Virus record (IMG/VR): IMGVR_UViG_3300032242_000553 | Span: 1-20,931 of that record | DNA length: 20,931 nt | Origin: a virus | Strand: one strand, 5' to 3' | Shown: positions 1 through 6,541 of the stretch, one piece after another | Position numbering within the stretch: position 1 is the stretch's first letter | Layout of the letters: each line of letters opens with the position of its first letter | The notes under the pieces: generated by a model | Databases searched by the model: none | Seen by the model: the letters and a program-made list of their open reading frames with translations, nothing else | What the model was told of the DNA's origin: nothing | Translations under genes and position numbers: made by a program

Positions 1-236
1 CCGGGCAAGTAGGAGCGGTCTCTTATCCTCCGCAGGTAATCCAACTAGCAGTACCGGCTTATACGGATCCGGTCTACGGTACTTATAATATTGGCGACCA
101 AGCTCGTTTAATTATTACTGATAACCGCTTCCCGTCTACTCTTGATACTAACTATCGCATAATCGGGTTAAACGTATCTCCGGGCGAAAATGGTCCCGAA
201 AGAATTACGGTTACACTTACCTATACGACTAACTAG
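1..236 (+). CDS. Minor tail protein, C-terminal end (Gp37-like)
   Basis: An open frame enters from the left edge (codons begin at position 3) and ends at TAG 234-236. The visible 77 residues include IGDQARLIITDNRFP and a terminal YRIIGLNVSP...GPERITVTL pattern. This resembles the C-terminus of actinophage minor tail proteins of the ReqiPepy6 Gp37-like type, which belong to the tail tip and are often the last large tail gene. The start lies outside the window. The following gene begins 9 bp later, with its AGGAGG ribosome site directly on this stop codon, so the two are co-translated. The family call rests on a short C-terminal pattern and on position just before the lysis genes. Confidence 0.6.
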   Translation, partial: GQVGAVSYPPQVIQLAVPAYTDPVYGTYNIGDQARLIITDNRFPSTLDTNYRIIGLNVSPGENGPERITVTLTYTTN

Positions 237-244
237 GAGGCGTT

Positions 245-460
245 ATGCCGTACGTTAATTTACCGCCGGATCTTCGTTTAGTATTCGATAAACTTAACCA
301 AAGATTACAAAAATTAGAGACTGCTACGCGATTTACCGTACCGATAGTAGTTACTGATCCTACTAATTATCGTAAAGGCGATATGTGGATTAACTCGACT
401 ACTAATACCTTAAAAGTTGTAGACGCAGTTGGTACCATTAGAACTGTAACTATTGTCTAA
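245..460 (+). CDS. Small structural protein, probably tail-associated
   Basis: This 71-residue protein has an N-terminal stretch rich in Leu, Lys and Gln (about residues 5-27, DLRLVFDKLNQRLQKLE) that could form a short coiled coil. A C-terminal segment with GDMWINSTTNTLKVVD follows. The GDxWxN...NTLKxxD pattern is common in phage tail and baseplate proteins, where it forms a small beta unit. The start is supported by AGGAGG at 235-240. It sits between a minor tail gene and the lysis cassette, so a minor tail or fibre accessory role is likely. No enzymatic motif is visible. Confidence 0.55.
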   Translation: MPYVNLPPDLRLVFDKLNQRLQKLETATRFTVPIVVTDPTNYRKGDMWINSTTNTLKVVDAVGTIRTVTIV

Positions 461-482
461 ATTATAACCCGAAAGGGCGCAA

Positions 483-800
483 ATGAATTTATCTAACGCT
501 GCTAGCTGGACACAAGTAATTTGGGGAGCCAGCGCTTTTATCGTATTCCTTGTAACAATGGTATGGGGAGGCGCTCGTATTTACTTTAAGTTTATGAGCG
601 AGCTAAAAGAGATAAAGAACTATACCTATAAGCGTAATGGAGGCGGTTCTATTATGGATTCTTTAGTACGGATCGAAGCTCGTAACGAGAAGCAAGACCA
701 AGCGTTAGAAGAAAATACTCGACTTACTTTAGAGACGGTAAAGAGTCTATCTAAGCTAGAGGGTCGCTTTAATAACCATATAGAAGAAGGCGTACGTTGA
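483..800 (+). CDS. Membrane protein with coiled coil (DUF2746-like)
   Basis: The 105-residue product has one hydrophobic segment at about residues 10-32 (VIWGASAFIVFLVTMVWGGA). A charged linker follows, then NGGGSIMDSLVRIEARNE and an amphipathic helix to the C-terminus that looks like a coiled coil. The pattern of one TM, Gly-rich hinge, D-xx-xRIE and coiled coil matches small DUF2746-type proteins found in the lysis regions of mycobacteriophages; the family name is from memory. It is followed by the endolysin and a holin-like gene, so it may be a second holin-like or spanin-like membrane factor. Its stop overlaps the TTG start of the next gene (TTGA). Confidence 0.6.
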   Translation: MNLSNAASWTQVIWGASAFIVFLVTMVWGGARIYFKFMSELKEIKNYTYKRNGGGSIMDSLVRIEARNEKQDQALEENTRLTLETVKSLSKLEGRFNNHIEEGVR

Positions 801-1237
801 TCCTCGCTAAAGCGGTTATAGCGGTAGTCCTACCTCTTCTACCGGCTACGCCGGGTGCGTTAAATCCGGGAGTAACACAGGCTAATATCCAGCAGACTAT
901 TTGTACGACCGGCTATACGGCAACTATCCGTCCTCCGGCTTCGTATACGACTAAATTAAAAATATCTCAGCTTGCTACTACCTATAAGGCTTTTACCGAT
1001 AAGTCTCTAGCCTCTTACGAGGAAGATCACCTAATATCCTTAGAACTTGGTGGGAATCCGACCGACCCTAAGAATTTATGGCCAGAGCCTTACGCCGGTA
1101 CGGGCGCTCGCATAAAAGACCAAATTGAGAATAAATTACACGATCTCGTATGCGCTAATAAAATGCCTTTAGCTACGGCTCAAAAGTTAATAGCTACAAA
1201 CTGGTACTCTGCATACCAAACCTATATTAAGAAGTGA
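797..1237 (+). CDS. Secreted HNH-like nuclease-fold protein in the lysis cassette
   Basis: This 146-residue protein starts at TTG 797, overlapping the previous stop. Residues 1-22 (ILAKAVIAVVLPLLPATPGA) look like a signal peptide. The mature part carries YEEDHLISLELGGNPTDPKN followed by LWPEPY at about residues 74-99. That E-D-H...G-G-x-P-x-x-x-x-N-L-W-P-E pattern is found in small secreted bacterial and phage proteins with an HNH/treble-clef-like core. Two Cys (near residues 36 and 119) could form a disulfide. Its substrate is not known to me. It lies directly before the endolysin, so it may act in the envelope during lysis or degrade DNA there. An HNH fold is likely; nuclease activity is unproven. 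Confidence 0.6.
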   Translation: MILAKAVIAVVLPLLPATPGALNPGVTQANIQQTICTTGYTATIRPPASYTTKLKISQLATTYKAFTDKSLASYEEDHLISLELGGNPTDPKNLWPEPYAGTGARIKDQIENKLHDLVCANKMPLATAQKLIATNWYSAYQTYIKK

Positions 1238-1245
1238 GGCGTTAA

Positions 1246-1701
1246 ATGTCTACACCTTTAGACTTTGCTAAAAAAGAAGTGGGTTATAAAGAAGGCGTAA
1301 ATAACGATAATAAGTACGGAGTATGGTACGGATTAAACCACCAACCTTGGTGTATGATTTTTGTTGTATGGTGCTTTAACCAAGCAGGACTAGGTTCTAA
1401 GATCCTAAAGACCGCCGGCGTAGAGGCTTTAGAAGCGTGGGCTATTAAAAATAAATTTACCGTCCCGGTAGCTAAGGTACAGGCTAACGATCTTCTTTTA
1501 TTCGACTGGGATCACGCCGGACACGCGGAGCATATTGAGATTGCCGCAGAAGGAATAGACGCTAAGACGCACCTTATTCCAACAGTAGGCGGTAATACTG
1601 GACCCGATCACGTAGGAGTAAACCAATCCAACGGAGACGGGGTTTACAGTAAAGTTAGATCTACGACTGTTATCCGGACAGTTATTAGAATCCCAGTTTA
1701 A
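1246..1701 (+). CDS. CHAP-domain endolysin (peptidoglycan amidase/peptidase)
   Basis: The 151-residue product is a single CHAP (NlpC/P60-like) domain that cleaves amide or peptide bonds in peptidoglycan. The likely catalytic Cys is C36 in QPWCMIFVVWCF, the His is H96 in AEHIEI, and N117 in TVGGNTG is a plausible third residue. An N-terminal EVGYKEG motif is typical of the family. There is no signal peptide and no separate cell-wall-binding domain, so export would depend on a holin. A holin-like gene follows 9 bp downstream. The ATG start has a weak GAGG site in the short gap after the previous stop. Confidence 0.88.
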   Translation: MSTPLDFAKKEVGYKEGVNNDNKYGVWYGLNHQPWCMIFVVWCFNQAGLGSKILKTAGVEALEAWAIKNKFTVPVAKVQANDLLLFDWDHAGHAEHIEIAAEGIDAKTHLIPTVGGNTGPDHVGVNQSNGDGVYSKVRSTTVIRTVIRIPV

Positions 1702-1710
1702 GGAGTAAAA

Positions 1711-1938
1711 ATGTTAGAGAAGCTATCACCTCAACTACGCCACGCGCTTATCGCGCTACTCGGATCAGCCCTAACCCTCGCGGTCGGTTATATCCACTCG
1801 CTCCATTTCAGCGCTCCCGTACAGGCTCTTGTAGGCTCTGCGGTCGCTGCTATCGCTCTCGTACTAACTCCCCTAACTAGCCAATACGGGGTTGCGGAGC
1901 TTAATCCTGACGGAACACCTAAAACTCCTGCCGCTTAA
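1711..1938 (+). CDS. Holin-like small membrane protein
   Basis: This 75-residue protein has two hydrophobic segments, about residues 11-27 (ALIALLGSALTLAVGY) and 36-56 (VQALVGSAVAAIALVLTPLT), separated by a short loop, and a polar Pro-rich tail ending PKTPAA. Size, topology and position right after the endolysin fit a phage holin, which opens the inner membrane at a set time to release the endolysin. AAGGAG at 1701-1706 supports the ATG start. It is the last gene before a non-coding stretch with a terminator, so it probably ends the late transcript. Holins are too divergent for a family assignment by eye. Confidence 0.7.
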   Translation: MLEKLSPQLRHALIALLGSALTLAVGYIHSLHFSAPVQALVGSAVAAIALVLTPLTSQYGVAELNPDGTPKTPAA

Positions 1939-1983
1939 TCCCGGCGTGTCGTTTAGAGCTTTACCGATTTCTAAGATAATTTA

Positions 1984-2012
1984 ACCCTAATGCCAATTCC
2001 GGCAGGTAGGGT
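1984..2012 (+). promoter_or_regulatory. Hairpin after the lysis cassette
   Basis: An inverted repeat pairs ACCCTA (1984-1989) with TAGGGT (2007-2012). An inner GCC (1992-1994) pairs with GGC (2001-2003) around a 6-nt loop. No T-run follows, so it is not a simple terminator. It may protect the 3' end of the late transcript or bind a protein. The rest of the 234-bp gap 1939-2172 holds the terminator at 2065-2109 and the AAGGAGG site of the next gene; I see no small ORF in it. Confidence 0.4.
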
Positions 2013-2064
2013 CAAAACTTAATAGAACCACCTCTGCCTAGAGTGCTATCAAAGCAGAACTAAG

Positions 2065-2109
2065 GAGCCTCCTTTTACGATAATAAAAATCGTTTAACGA
2101 GGCTCTTTT
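2065..2109 (+). terminator. Intrinsic terminator between late and early regions
   Basis: GAGCCTC (2065-2071) pairs with GAGGCTC (2099-2105), and an inner ACGAT (2077-2081) pairs with ATCGT (2088-2092). TTTT (2106-2109) follows the 3' arm. The two-part stem plus U-tract fits a Rho-independent terminator, and it separates the lysis cassette from the DNA-metabolism genes. Confidence 0.75.
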
Positions 2110-2172
2110 CTATTAACGTGTCTCTATGCTACTTTTAAGATTTCTTGCTACCCTTCTCTCAAGGAGGCAATA

Positions 2173-2406
2173 ATGTCATTAGCTAATTCTTTAGAGAAAC
2201 ACCTAGTAACTAAAAGCGACCTTTGCACAGTAGGCGATCTTCTTCTTAAACTAGATAAAGATGATCACGCTACTTTTACCGAGGCTCTTGCTAACGGTAA
2301 ACCTACTCACTCTCTCGTAAGAGCTTTACGCGATATCGGTTATAAAATGAGTGATAACTCTCTTAACGCACATAGGCAAGGAAAATGTAAATGCGTAGAC
2401 GCGTAG
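2173..2406 (+). CDS. Small putative DNA-binding protein, conserved actinophage type
   Basis: The 77-residue product has helical N-terminal and central parts and ends in ALRDIGYKMSDNSLNAHRQGKCKC. That layout, a helix-turn-helix-like segment (about 48-68) followed by H-R-x-G-x-C-x-C, recurs in small actinophage proteins of unknown function. It is likely to be a DNA-binding regulator, but I know no precise family. The AAGGAGG ribosome site at 2161-2167 is strong, and the sequence AAGGAGGCAATAA is nearly repeated before the gene at 5187. It is the first gene after the terminator and overlaps the next gene by 16 bp. Confidence 0.6.
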   Translation: MSLANSLEKHLVTKSDLCTVGDLLLKLDKDDHATFTEALANGKPTHSLVRALRDIGYKMSDNSLNAHRQGKCKCVDA

Positions 2407-2648
2407 ACGAAGTTTTAGAAGAACGTCAAGAACAATACGGAGACGCGCAACCGGCTTTTACGGCGATTGGTCGTATATGGGGAGCGTTACTAAGGATCGA
2501 CGATATACAGGCGCACGAAGTAGCTTTAATGATGGACGCGCTTAAGACCGTACGACTATTTAACGATCCTACCTTTATCGACTCTTGGGACGATAAGACC
2601 GGATATGTCCGCCTAGCCCGAGAGATCGTTGGCGTAAATGAATCTTAA
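2391..2648 (+). CDS. DUF6378-like small phage protein
   Basis: The 85-residue product shows EERQEQYGD, then IGRIWGALLRIDDIQAHEVALMMDALK and a late DSWDDKTGY. This series (R-x-x-x-Y-G-D; W-x-x-L-L; I-x-A-x-x-V-x-x-M-M-x-x-L-K; D-D-x-x-G-Y) matches the DUF6378 family found in many phages. The family is all-helical and of unknown role, sometimes compared with MazG-like nucleotide-handling proteins. The family name is from memory. It overlaps the previous gene by 16 bp and the next by 11 bp, which implies translational coupling. Confidence 0.7.
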   Translation: MRRRVDEVLEERQEQYGDAQPAFTAIGRIWGALLRIDDIQAHEVALMMDALKTVRLFNDPTFIDSWDDKTGYVRLAREIVGVNES

Positions 2649-3663
2649 GGATTCGATAGAAGAGCAAGACCGTAAAGAAGAATTAGACGAAATTCGTAAA
2701 GCTTTAGTACACGCGCAACTACAACTTAAGAAGGCTCGCCAGCGTACGGAGGAATTAGCAGAGGCTACCTTCCGGGCTGCGTACGAAGCTACTTTAGCTA
2801 TGGGTGCGGTTAAGCCGGTAGAAGCTCCTAAACTCCTAAAGGTTAAAGGTAAGCCGGAAGTAGCTTTAGTACACGCTACCGATTGGCAAGGAGCGAAGGT
2901 AACTACTAGCTATAACTCCGAAGTAATGAAACGACGCGTAATGGAATTTGCTGCGAAGTCGGTTAAAATTACTGAGATTCAGCGCAACGACCACCCGGTT
3001 AAAGACGCGGTTATTATGTTCGGCGGAGATATGGTCGAAGGTTTATTTAACTATCCGGCGCAACTATGGGAAGTAGACGCTAGTATTTTTGAGCAATATA
3101 CGACGGTATCTCGATTACTCGTAGACTTCGTACGCTTTTACTTAGCTAACTTCGATAAGGTAACGGTAGTAGCGGAGTGGGGTAACCACGGGCGTATTGG
3201 ATCTAAAAGAGATCACGTCCCTAAAGGCGATAATTTTGATCGTATGTGCTACGAGCTAGCTCGCCAACTATTAGCCGGGGAAAAGCGCCTAACGTGGGAA
3301 GATTGCCCGGAAGATATCCAACGCGTTGAGATCGGCAACTATCGCGCTCTCTTAATGCACGGAGACGAAGTAGGTCGCTCAGGATTCGCTTCGCCTTCGG
3401 CGTGGCAAGCTGCCGGTAATCGCTGGAAAGCCGGATCGTATAAATGGGACTTCTCCGATATTTACTTAGGTCATTACCACCGTACCGCTTCGGAGCCTAT
3501 GTCCGCTCAAGACGGTATGATTTATTGGACGGGATCTATTGAAAGCGATAACCGATATGCTCGAGACTCTATGGCAGTATCTGGTGTCCCGTCTCAACGA
3601 CTTCACTTTATAGATCCGGTAAAAGGTAGAGTTACTGCGCAATATCAAATTTGGCTTGACTAA
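2638..3663 (+). CDS. Calcineurin-like metallophosphoesterase (SbcD/Mre11-type)
   Basis: This 341-residue protein begins with a charged, probably coiled-coil helix (residues 1-55), then a metallophosphoesterase domain. The metal-binding motifs appear in order: D82-W-Q84 (Gln where the usual motif has His), GGDMVEG (D131), WGNHGR (N183, H184), MHGDE (H241) and GHYH (H279, H281). The family includes Mre11/SbcD DNA exonucleases, and phage versions are thought to process DNA ends during recombination or host DNA turnover. No SbcC-like ATPase lies next to it. It is followed at a 1-base overlap (TAATG) by a gene of very different base composition. The fold is certain; the substrate is inferred. Confidence 0.87.
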   Translation: MNLKDSIEEQDRKEELDEIRKALVHAQLQLKKARQRTEELAEATFRAAYEATLAMGAVKPVEAPKLLKVKGKPEVALVHATDWQGAKVTTSYNSEVMKRRVMEFAAKSVKITEIQRNDHPVKDAVIMFGGDMVEGLFNYPAQLWEVDASIFEQYTTVSRLLVDFVRFYLANFDKVTVVAEWGNHGRIGSKRDHVPKGDNFDRMCYELARQLLAGEKRLTWEDCPEDIQRVEIGNYRALLMHGDEVGRSGFASPSAWQAAGNRWKAGSYKWDFSDIYLGHYHRTASEPMSAQDGMIYWTGSIESDNRYARDSMAVSGVPSQRLHFIDPVKGRVTAQYQIWLD

Positions 3664-4358
3664 TGAAAATTATAAAATATTCAACTGCGTCTACATATAT
3701 TAAAGACGATTTTGTAACTTCTAAATCTCAAATACCACAATGGTATAAAGATATTATTGCAAACAGACCCTTTGCAGAACAAAGCTTAAATCAAGCAACT
3801 GTTAAAAAATGTTTACCTTTTTTTGACGCTTTAACTAACGGTTATATGATACTAACTACACAAGATTTATTATTTACCCAAAATATAGATTCAGAATTTC
3901 TAAACGTACAATGGGCAATAGAGGATACCCCTTCGGTAGTAGTAGATATTCGTCAGCATACTTCTTATTTAACTCCGCCTTTAGGACACTCATCTGCTCA
4001 CGCTGTTTGGCGTATACCTTTTACCTTTAAGACCCCTAAAGGTTGGTCTATTTTGATTACCCACCCATTAAATAGAACAGACTTACCTTTTACTACAACT
4101 TCAGGTATTGTAGATTCTGATAAATTTCCAATGTATCCCGGAGATATTCCTTTTTTTATTAAATCTAATTTCAATGGAATATTACCCGCAGGTACGCCTA
4201 TTGCTCAAATGATTTTTATTAAAAGAGAATCGTGGTATAAAAAGTATTCAGTTAAACTTAACGAAGAAGGTAAATTTACTCGCTTCTTAAATCTAAAAAA
4301 TAATACGTCTTACGGACATTACCGTAAAAATATTTGGCAGCGTAAGGAAGCGGAGTGA
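3663..4358 (+). CDS. DUF6065-like phage protein, AT-rich and probably acquired
   Basis: The 231-residue product contains KKCLPFFDALTNGYMI (about 48-63), a central PFTFKTPKGWSILITHPLNR (about 124-143) and GILPAGTPIAQMIFIKRE. This resembles small proteins of marine and freshwater phages grouped under DUF6065; the family name is from memory and the function unknown. No catalytic motif is obvious. Lines I counted by hand within the gene run at about 22-43% GC, against 55-63% in lines of both neighbours, and AAA, TTT and ATT codons dominate. Together with its tight insertion between two coupled genes, this suggests recent transfer from an AT-rich phage. Confidence 0.6.
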   Translation: MKIIKYSTASTYIKDDFVTSKSQIPQWYKDIIANRPFAEQSLNQATVKKCLPFFDALTNGYMILTTQDLLFTQNIDSEFLNVQWAIEDTPSVVVDIRQHTSYLTPPLGHSSAHAVWRIPFTFKTPKGWSILITHPLNRTDLPFTTTSGIVDSDKFPMYPGDIPFFIKSNFNGILPAGTPIAQMIFIKRESWYKKYSVKLNEEGKFTRFLNLKNNTSYGHYRKNIWQRKEAE

Positions 4359-4900
4359 CTACGATCGTAGCGGTACAAAAAGAGGACGGCGTTTATTTTG
4401 GAGCTGATTCTCTCGTTACTGCCGGTCGAAAATATAACGATCCTCGTATGGTAAAAATTAGCGAGCGCGGAGCTTTTCTTATTGCCGGAAGTGGCGAAAG
4501 TGCGGCTTGCGATATCGCGCAGCATATTTGGGATCCGCCTAAAGTTGGAGTAAACGATAAGAAGGATCTCTACCACTTCGTAATTGCTAAGGTAATACCG
4601 AGCCTAAAAGAGTGTTTTAAGGCGCAGGATTATAAGTGGGAATCAACCGATGACGATACTAAATTTGCTTTCCTTATCGCCGTTGGCGGGGAGGTATTCG
4701 ATATCTCGGAGGACTTCGCCGTATCCTTAACGAGTACCGGGTTCTACGGGGTCGGATCCGGGTCTAGCCTAGCTATCGGAGCGCTAGAAGCCGGGGCTAC
4801 GCTCGAAGAAGCTCTAATAATTGCTAGTAAACACGACCCCTATACCGGGGAGCCTTTTCTATTCTACGAGCAGAAGAAGCCTAATCCTCTTCGTCAATAA
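4355..4900 (+). CDS. Proteasome/HslV-like Ntn hydrolase
   Basis: This 181-residue protein starts with MTTIVAV. Removal of Met would expose Thr1, the nucleophile of proteasome beta and HslV peptidases. Counting from that Thr, Asp17 lies in FGADS and Lys33 in RMVKI, exactly the spacing of the catalytic triad in this family. A later GVGSGSSLAIGALEAG matches the conserved Gly-Ser-Gly region and HDPYTGEPF the C-terminal Asp region. Its length is close to HslV (about 175). No HslU-like ATPase is in the window. It could degrade host proteins, act as a stand-alone ring peptidase, or interfere with the host 20S proteasome that many Actinobacteria have. The GTG start overlaps the previous stop (GTGA). 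Confidence 0.8.
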   Translation: MTTIVAVQKEDGVYFGADSLVTAGRKYNDPRMVKISERGAFLIAGSGESAACDIAQHIWDPPKVGVNDKKDLYHFVIAKVIPSLKECFKAQDYKWESTDDDTKFAFLIAVGGEVFDISEDFAVSLTSTGFYGVGSGSSLAIGALEAGATLEEALIIASKHDPYTGEPFLFYEQKKPNPLRQ

Positions 4901-5066
4901 TAGCTTCGTCGGCGATATTTATACCGCTTGCCTTCGAGACCTCGAGAGCGGTCGTATAGAGGAAGCTAGCCCGGTTTACGAGATCGTGGATCTGATCGGG
5001 GTAGGTAAGATCCGCCTCGACGATAACCGTTAAGGCGTAAAGACTTATTTGTACGCGAGTAGCCAT
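4881..5066 (-). CDS. Small hypothetical protein, the only likely minus-strand gene
   Basis: The 61-residue reading runs MATRVQISLYALTVIVEADL, then YPDQIHDLVNRASFLYTTAL and an acidic tail IIDEED. It looks like a beta hairpin followed by a helix, with codon choice like the + strand genes (GCT, GTA, CTC, GAC). It converges on the Ntn hydrolase and overlaps its 3' end by 20 bp. The competing + strand frame there has low-complexity content and no ribosome site. Against it, no GGAGG precedes its ATG, though a TACAAT box lies on its strand at 5112-5117. If real, the gap 5067-5186 is a divergent control region. Confidence 0.5.
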   Translation of the reverse strand: MATRVQISLYALTVIVEADLTYPDQIHDLVNRASFLYTTALEVSKASGINIADEAIIDEED

Positions 5067-5102
5067 ACCCGGATTCTGCCACTAATAATTCCGGCGCGTC
5101 GA

Positions 5103-5173
5103 GCTAGGGGTATTGTAATAGGCGTAATCTATCTAGTATCGTCCTCCCGAACGGTCTTTAAGAGACCCCTAGC
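5103..5173 (+). promoter_or_regulatory. Leader with mutually exclusive hairpins before the annealing-protein gene
   Basis: GCTAGGGGT (5103-5111) is a perfect inverted match of ACCCCTAGC (5165-5173), which lies just before the AAGGAGG site. GGTCT (5153-5157) can instead pair with AGACC (5163-5167). The two pairings share bases 5165-5167, so only one can form at a time. Between them lie paired GTAAT words (5115-5119 and 5124-5128) and CGTAATCTATC (5123-5133), which also occurs at 9774-9784. The 120-bp gap is probably a promoter/leader for the recombination operon. Confidence 0.4.
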
Positions 5174-5186
5174 AAGGAGGCAATAA

Positions 5187-5831
5187 ATGGCTGAAAAGAT
5201 AGTAAATCCCGTATCTAAAATGTTAGAACCCTTCTCACCTAACGAAATAAATCAGATCCCGAAAGGCGGTCTAAAGCTTGACTACGTAGGACACGCCGCA
5301 CTTACTAAGAGACTACTCGAGACCGATTTAGAGTGGTATTGGGAACCGTTTGCGATAGGTGAAGACGGTTTACCAAAACTTGACGAGCGAGGCGGTTTAT
5401 GGATTCGCTTAACGGTATGCGGAATTACTCGTATCGGGTACGGCGACTCCGGTAACTCCCGGGGAACTCAGGCGATAAAAGAAGCGATCGGCGACGCTCT
5501 TCGTAACGCCGGTATGCGATTCGGCGCTGCTCTCGATCTATGGCATAAGGGCGATCTATTCGACCTTACCGATTCTCGCGGAGATAGTAACGAGGCGTAT
5601 AAAAAAGAAACACGTACTCCTCTAAAAGCAGTCCGTCCTACTTATACCGAAGAAGAGATAGCGAAGGCTACGGAGAAGCTAGCGAAGATCCCTACTATGG
5701 AAGATCTACCTGCGCTTCGTAAAGTATGGGAAGAAGATAAAGCTCTCCTAGATATTCCTATTAACGGTACGACTATTAAGGACGCGTTAAATACCCGCGC
5801 TGCCGAATTACTCGAGGATAAAAGCGAGTGA
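5187..5831 (+). CDS. Rad52/Sak-like single-strand annealing protein
   Basis: The 214-residue product has an N-terminal domain (about 10-125) with LKLDYVGHAALTKRLLETDL, then WIRLTVCGITRIGYGDS, then KEAIGDALRNAGMRFGAALD followed by LW. This pattern of hydrophobic strands and a K-x-A-x-x-D-A-x-x-x-A-x-x-x-G helix is typical of Rad52/Sak/DdrA-related phage recombinases that anneal complementary single strands. The C-terminal 85 residues are charged and helical, as expected for a tail that contacts partners such as SSB. ATG 5187 follows a strong AAGGAGG. The next gene overlaps by 4 bp (GTGA). A Cas4/RecB-like exonuclease follows at 7352, completing a typical recombination pair. Confidence 0.78.
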   Translation: MAEKIVNPVSKMLEPFSPNEINQIPKGGLKLDYVGHAALTKRLLETDLEWYWEPFAIGEDGLPKLDERGGLWIRLTVCGITRIGYGDSGNSRGTQAIKEAIGDALRNAGMRFGAALDLWHKGDLFDLTDSRGDSNEAYKKETRTPLKAVRPTYTEEEIAKATEKLAKIPTMEDLPALRKVWEEDKALLDIPINGTTIKDALNTRAAELLEDKSE

Positions 5832-6145
5832 TCCGGCAACTATCGTTTGGCGAACTTCTCGGAGAAGAAGGAGCTAAGAAGGCTTTAGAAGCTAAGCCGG
5901 ATTGGTCATCTCTAGCCGATAACTGGCTAACCTCTATTCCTACCGGGGAAACTTTTACCTCCGAAGCTTTAACCGAAGCGATTGGATATCCCTCCGGTAC
6001 TTACGTAGTTATGAATACTAATAACGCCGTAGGTGCGAAGATGAAGGTATGGGCGCAGGGAAATTTAATCGCTAAAGAAGGCTATACGAAATCTACTAAC
6101 TGGCGCTCCCACGGACGCGTTATAACCCTATGGAGGAAGAAGTGA
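5828..6145 (+). CDS. Hypothetical protein, possible winged-helix DNA binder
   Basis: This 105-residue protein starts at GTG 5828, overlapping the previous stop. Residues about 24-105 read DNWLTSIPTGETFTSEALTE, then IGYPSGTYVVMNTNNAVGAK and a C-terminal RSHGRVITLWRKK. Helices followed by G-R-V-I-x-x-W-R look like a compact winged-helix domain, such as those on small phage DNA-binding proteins. No Cys or enzyme motif is visible. It lies in the recombination operon, so a DNA-binding accessory role is reasonable, but I do not recognise a family. Confidence 0.55.
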   Translation: MIRQLSFGELLGEEGAKKALEAKPDWSSLADNWLTSIPTGETFTSEALTEAIGYPSGTYVVMNTNNAVGAKMKVWAQGNLIAKEGYTKSTNWRSHGRVITLWRKK

Positions 6146-6414
6146 AACTATTTTGTAAAGCTAAGCAGCATTGGGAGATCGTAGACGGGAAGCTAGTCCT
6201 CGGAGCCGAAAACGACGAAATCTTAGCGAACCTACTTATGAAGATGACCGCTCGACTCGAGGCAGAGATCCGCACCTCGATTTACGACGAGATTATAGCC
6301 CTCGACTTTGAGAAGGATCGTAAGAAGATCGTTAAGTACGGTATTGAAAATGCAGCTCTCCAAGTGCAAGATATTTGCGCGACTATCGCTCTAGGAAAGG
6401 TAAATAATGATTAA
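6142..6414 (+). CDS. Hypothetical helical protein
   Basis: The frame is open from ATG 6130, but I prefer GTG 6142: GGAGGA at 6132-6137 is well placed for it, and it gives the GTGA overlap used by many genes here. The product is then about 90 residues, starting MKLFCKAKQHWEIVDGKLVL. The rest is mainly helical and charged (NLLMKMTARLEAEIRTSIYD). It has two Cys and no recognisable domain. It is coupled at both ends to neighbours, so it belongs to the recombination operon. Function unknown. Confidence 0.6.
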   Translation: MKLFCKAKQHWEIVDGKLVLGAENDEILANLLMKMTARLEAEIRTSIYDEIIALDFEKDRKKIVKYGIENAALQVQDICATIALGKVNND

Positions 6415-6541
6415 CCCAATCGAATACTTTAAGCAGGTTAGACACTTAACTAATTTAACTTATCGTCTCGAGGACGAGATGAACGAGCTTTACCAAGAAT
6501 TAAAGAAGATTCGTAAAGACGTAGATCGGTTAAAGAAGTGA
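6407..6541 (+). CDS. 44-residue coiled-coil protein
   Basis: A short frame from ATG 6407 to TGA 6539-6541 encodes MINPIEYFKQVRHLTNLTYR followed by an acidic/basic heptad-like helix (LEDEMNELYQELKKIRKD). It overlaps the preceding gene by 8 bp and the following GTG gene by 4 bp, and fills a gap that would otherwise be empty in a tightly packed operon. A coiled-coil dimer is likely. Function unknown. Confidence 0.6.
   Translation: MINPIEYFKQVRHLTNLTYRLEDEMNELYQELKKIRKDVDRLKK

Noticed and set aside
3466-3648. Minus-strand frame in the metallophosphoesterase gene
   Set aside because: The + strand holds a strong family match throughout; the minus frame has no motif or ribosome site.
4319-4576. 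Minus-strand frame across the start of the Ntn hydrolase
   Set aside because: It is opposite catalytic residues of a well supported gene.
4821-5033. Open frame on + strand after the Ntn hydrolase
   Set aside because: It overlaps the hydrolase gene by 80 bp, has no ribosome site, and its composition looks random; the minus-strand reading is better.
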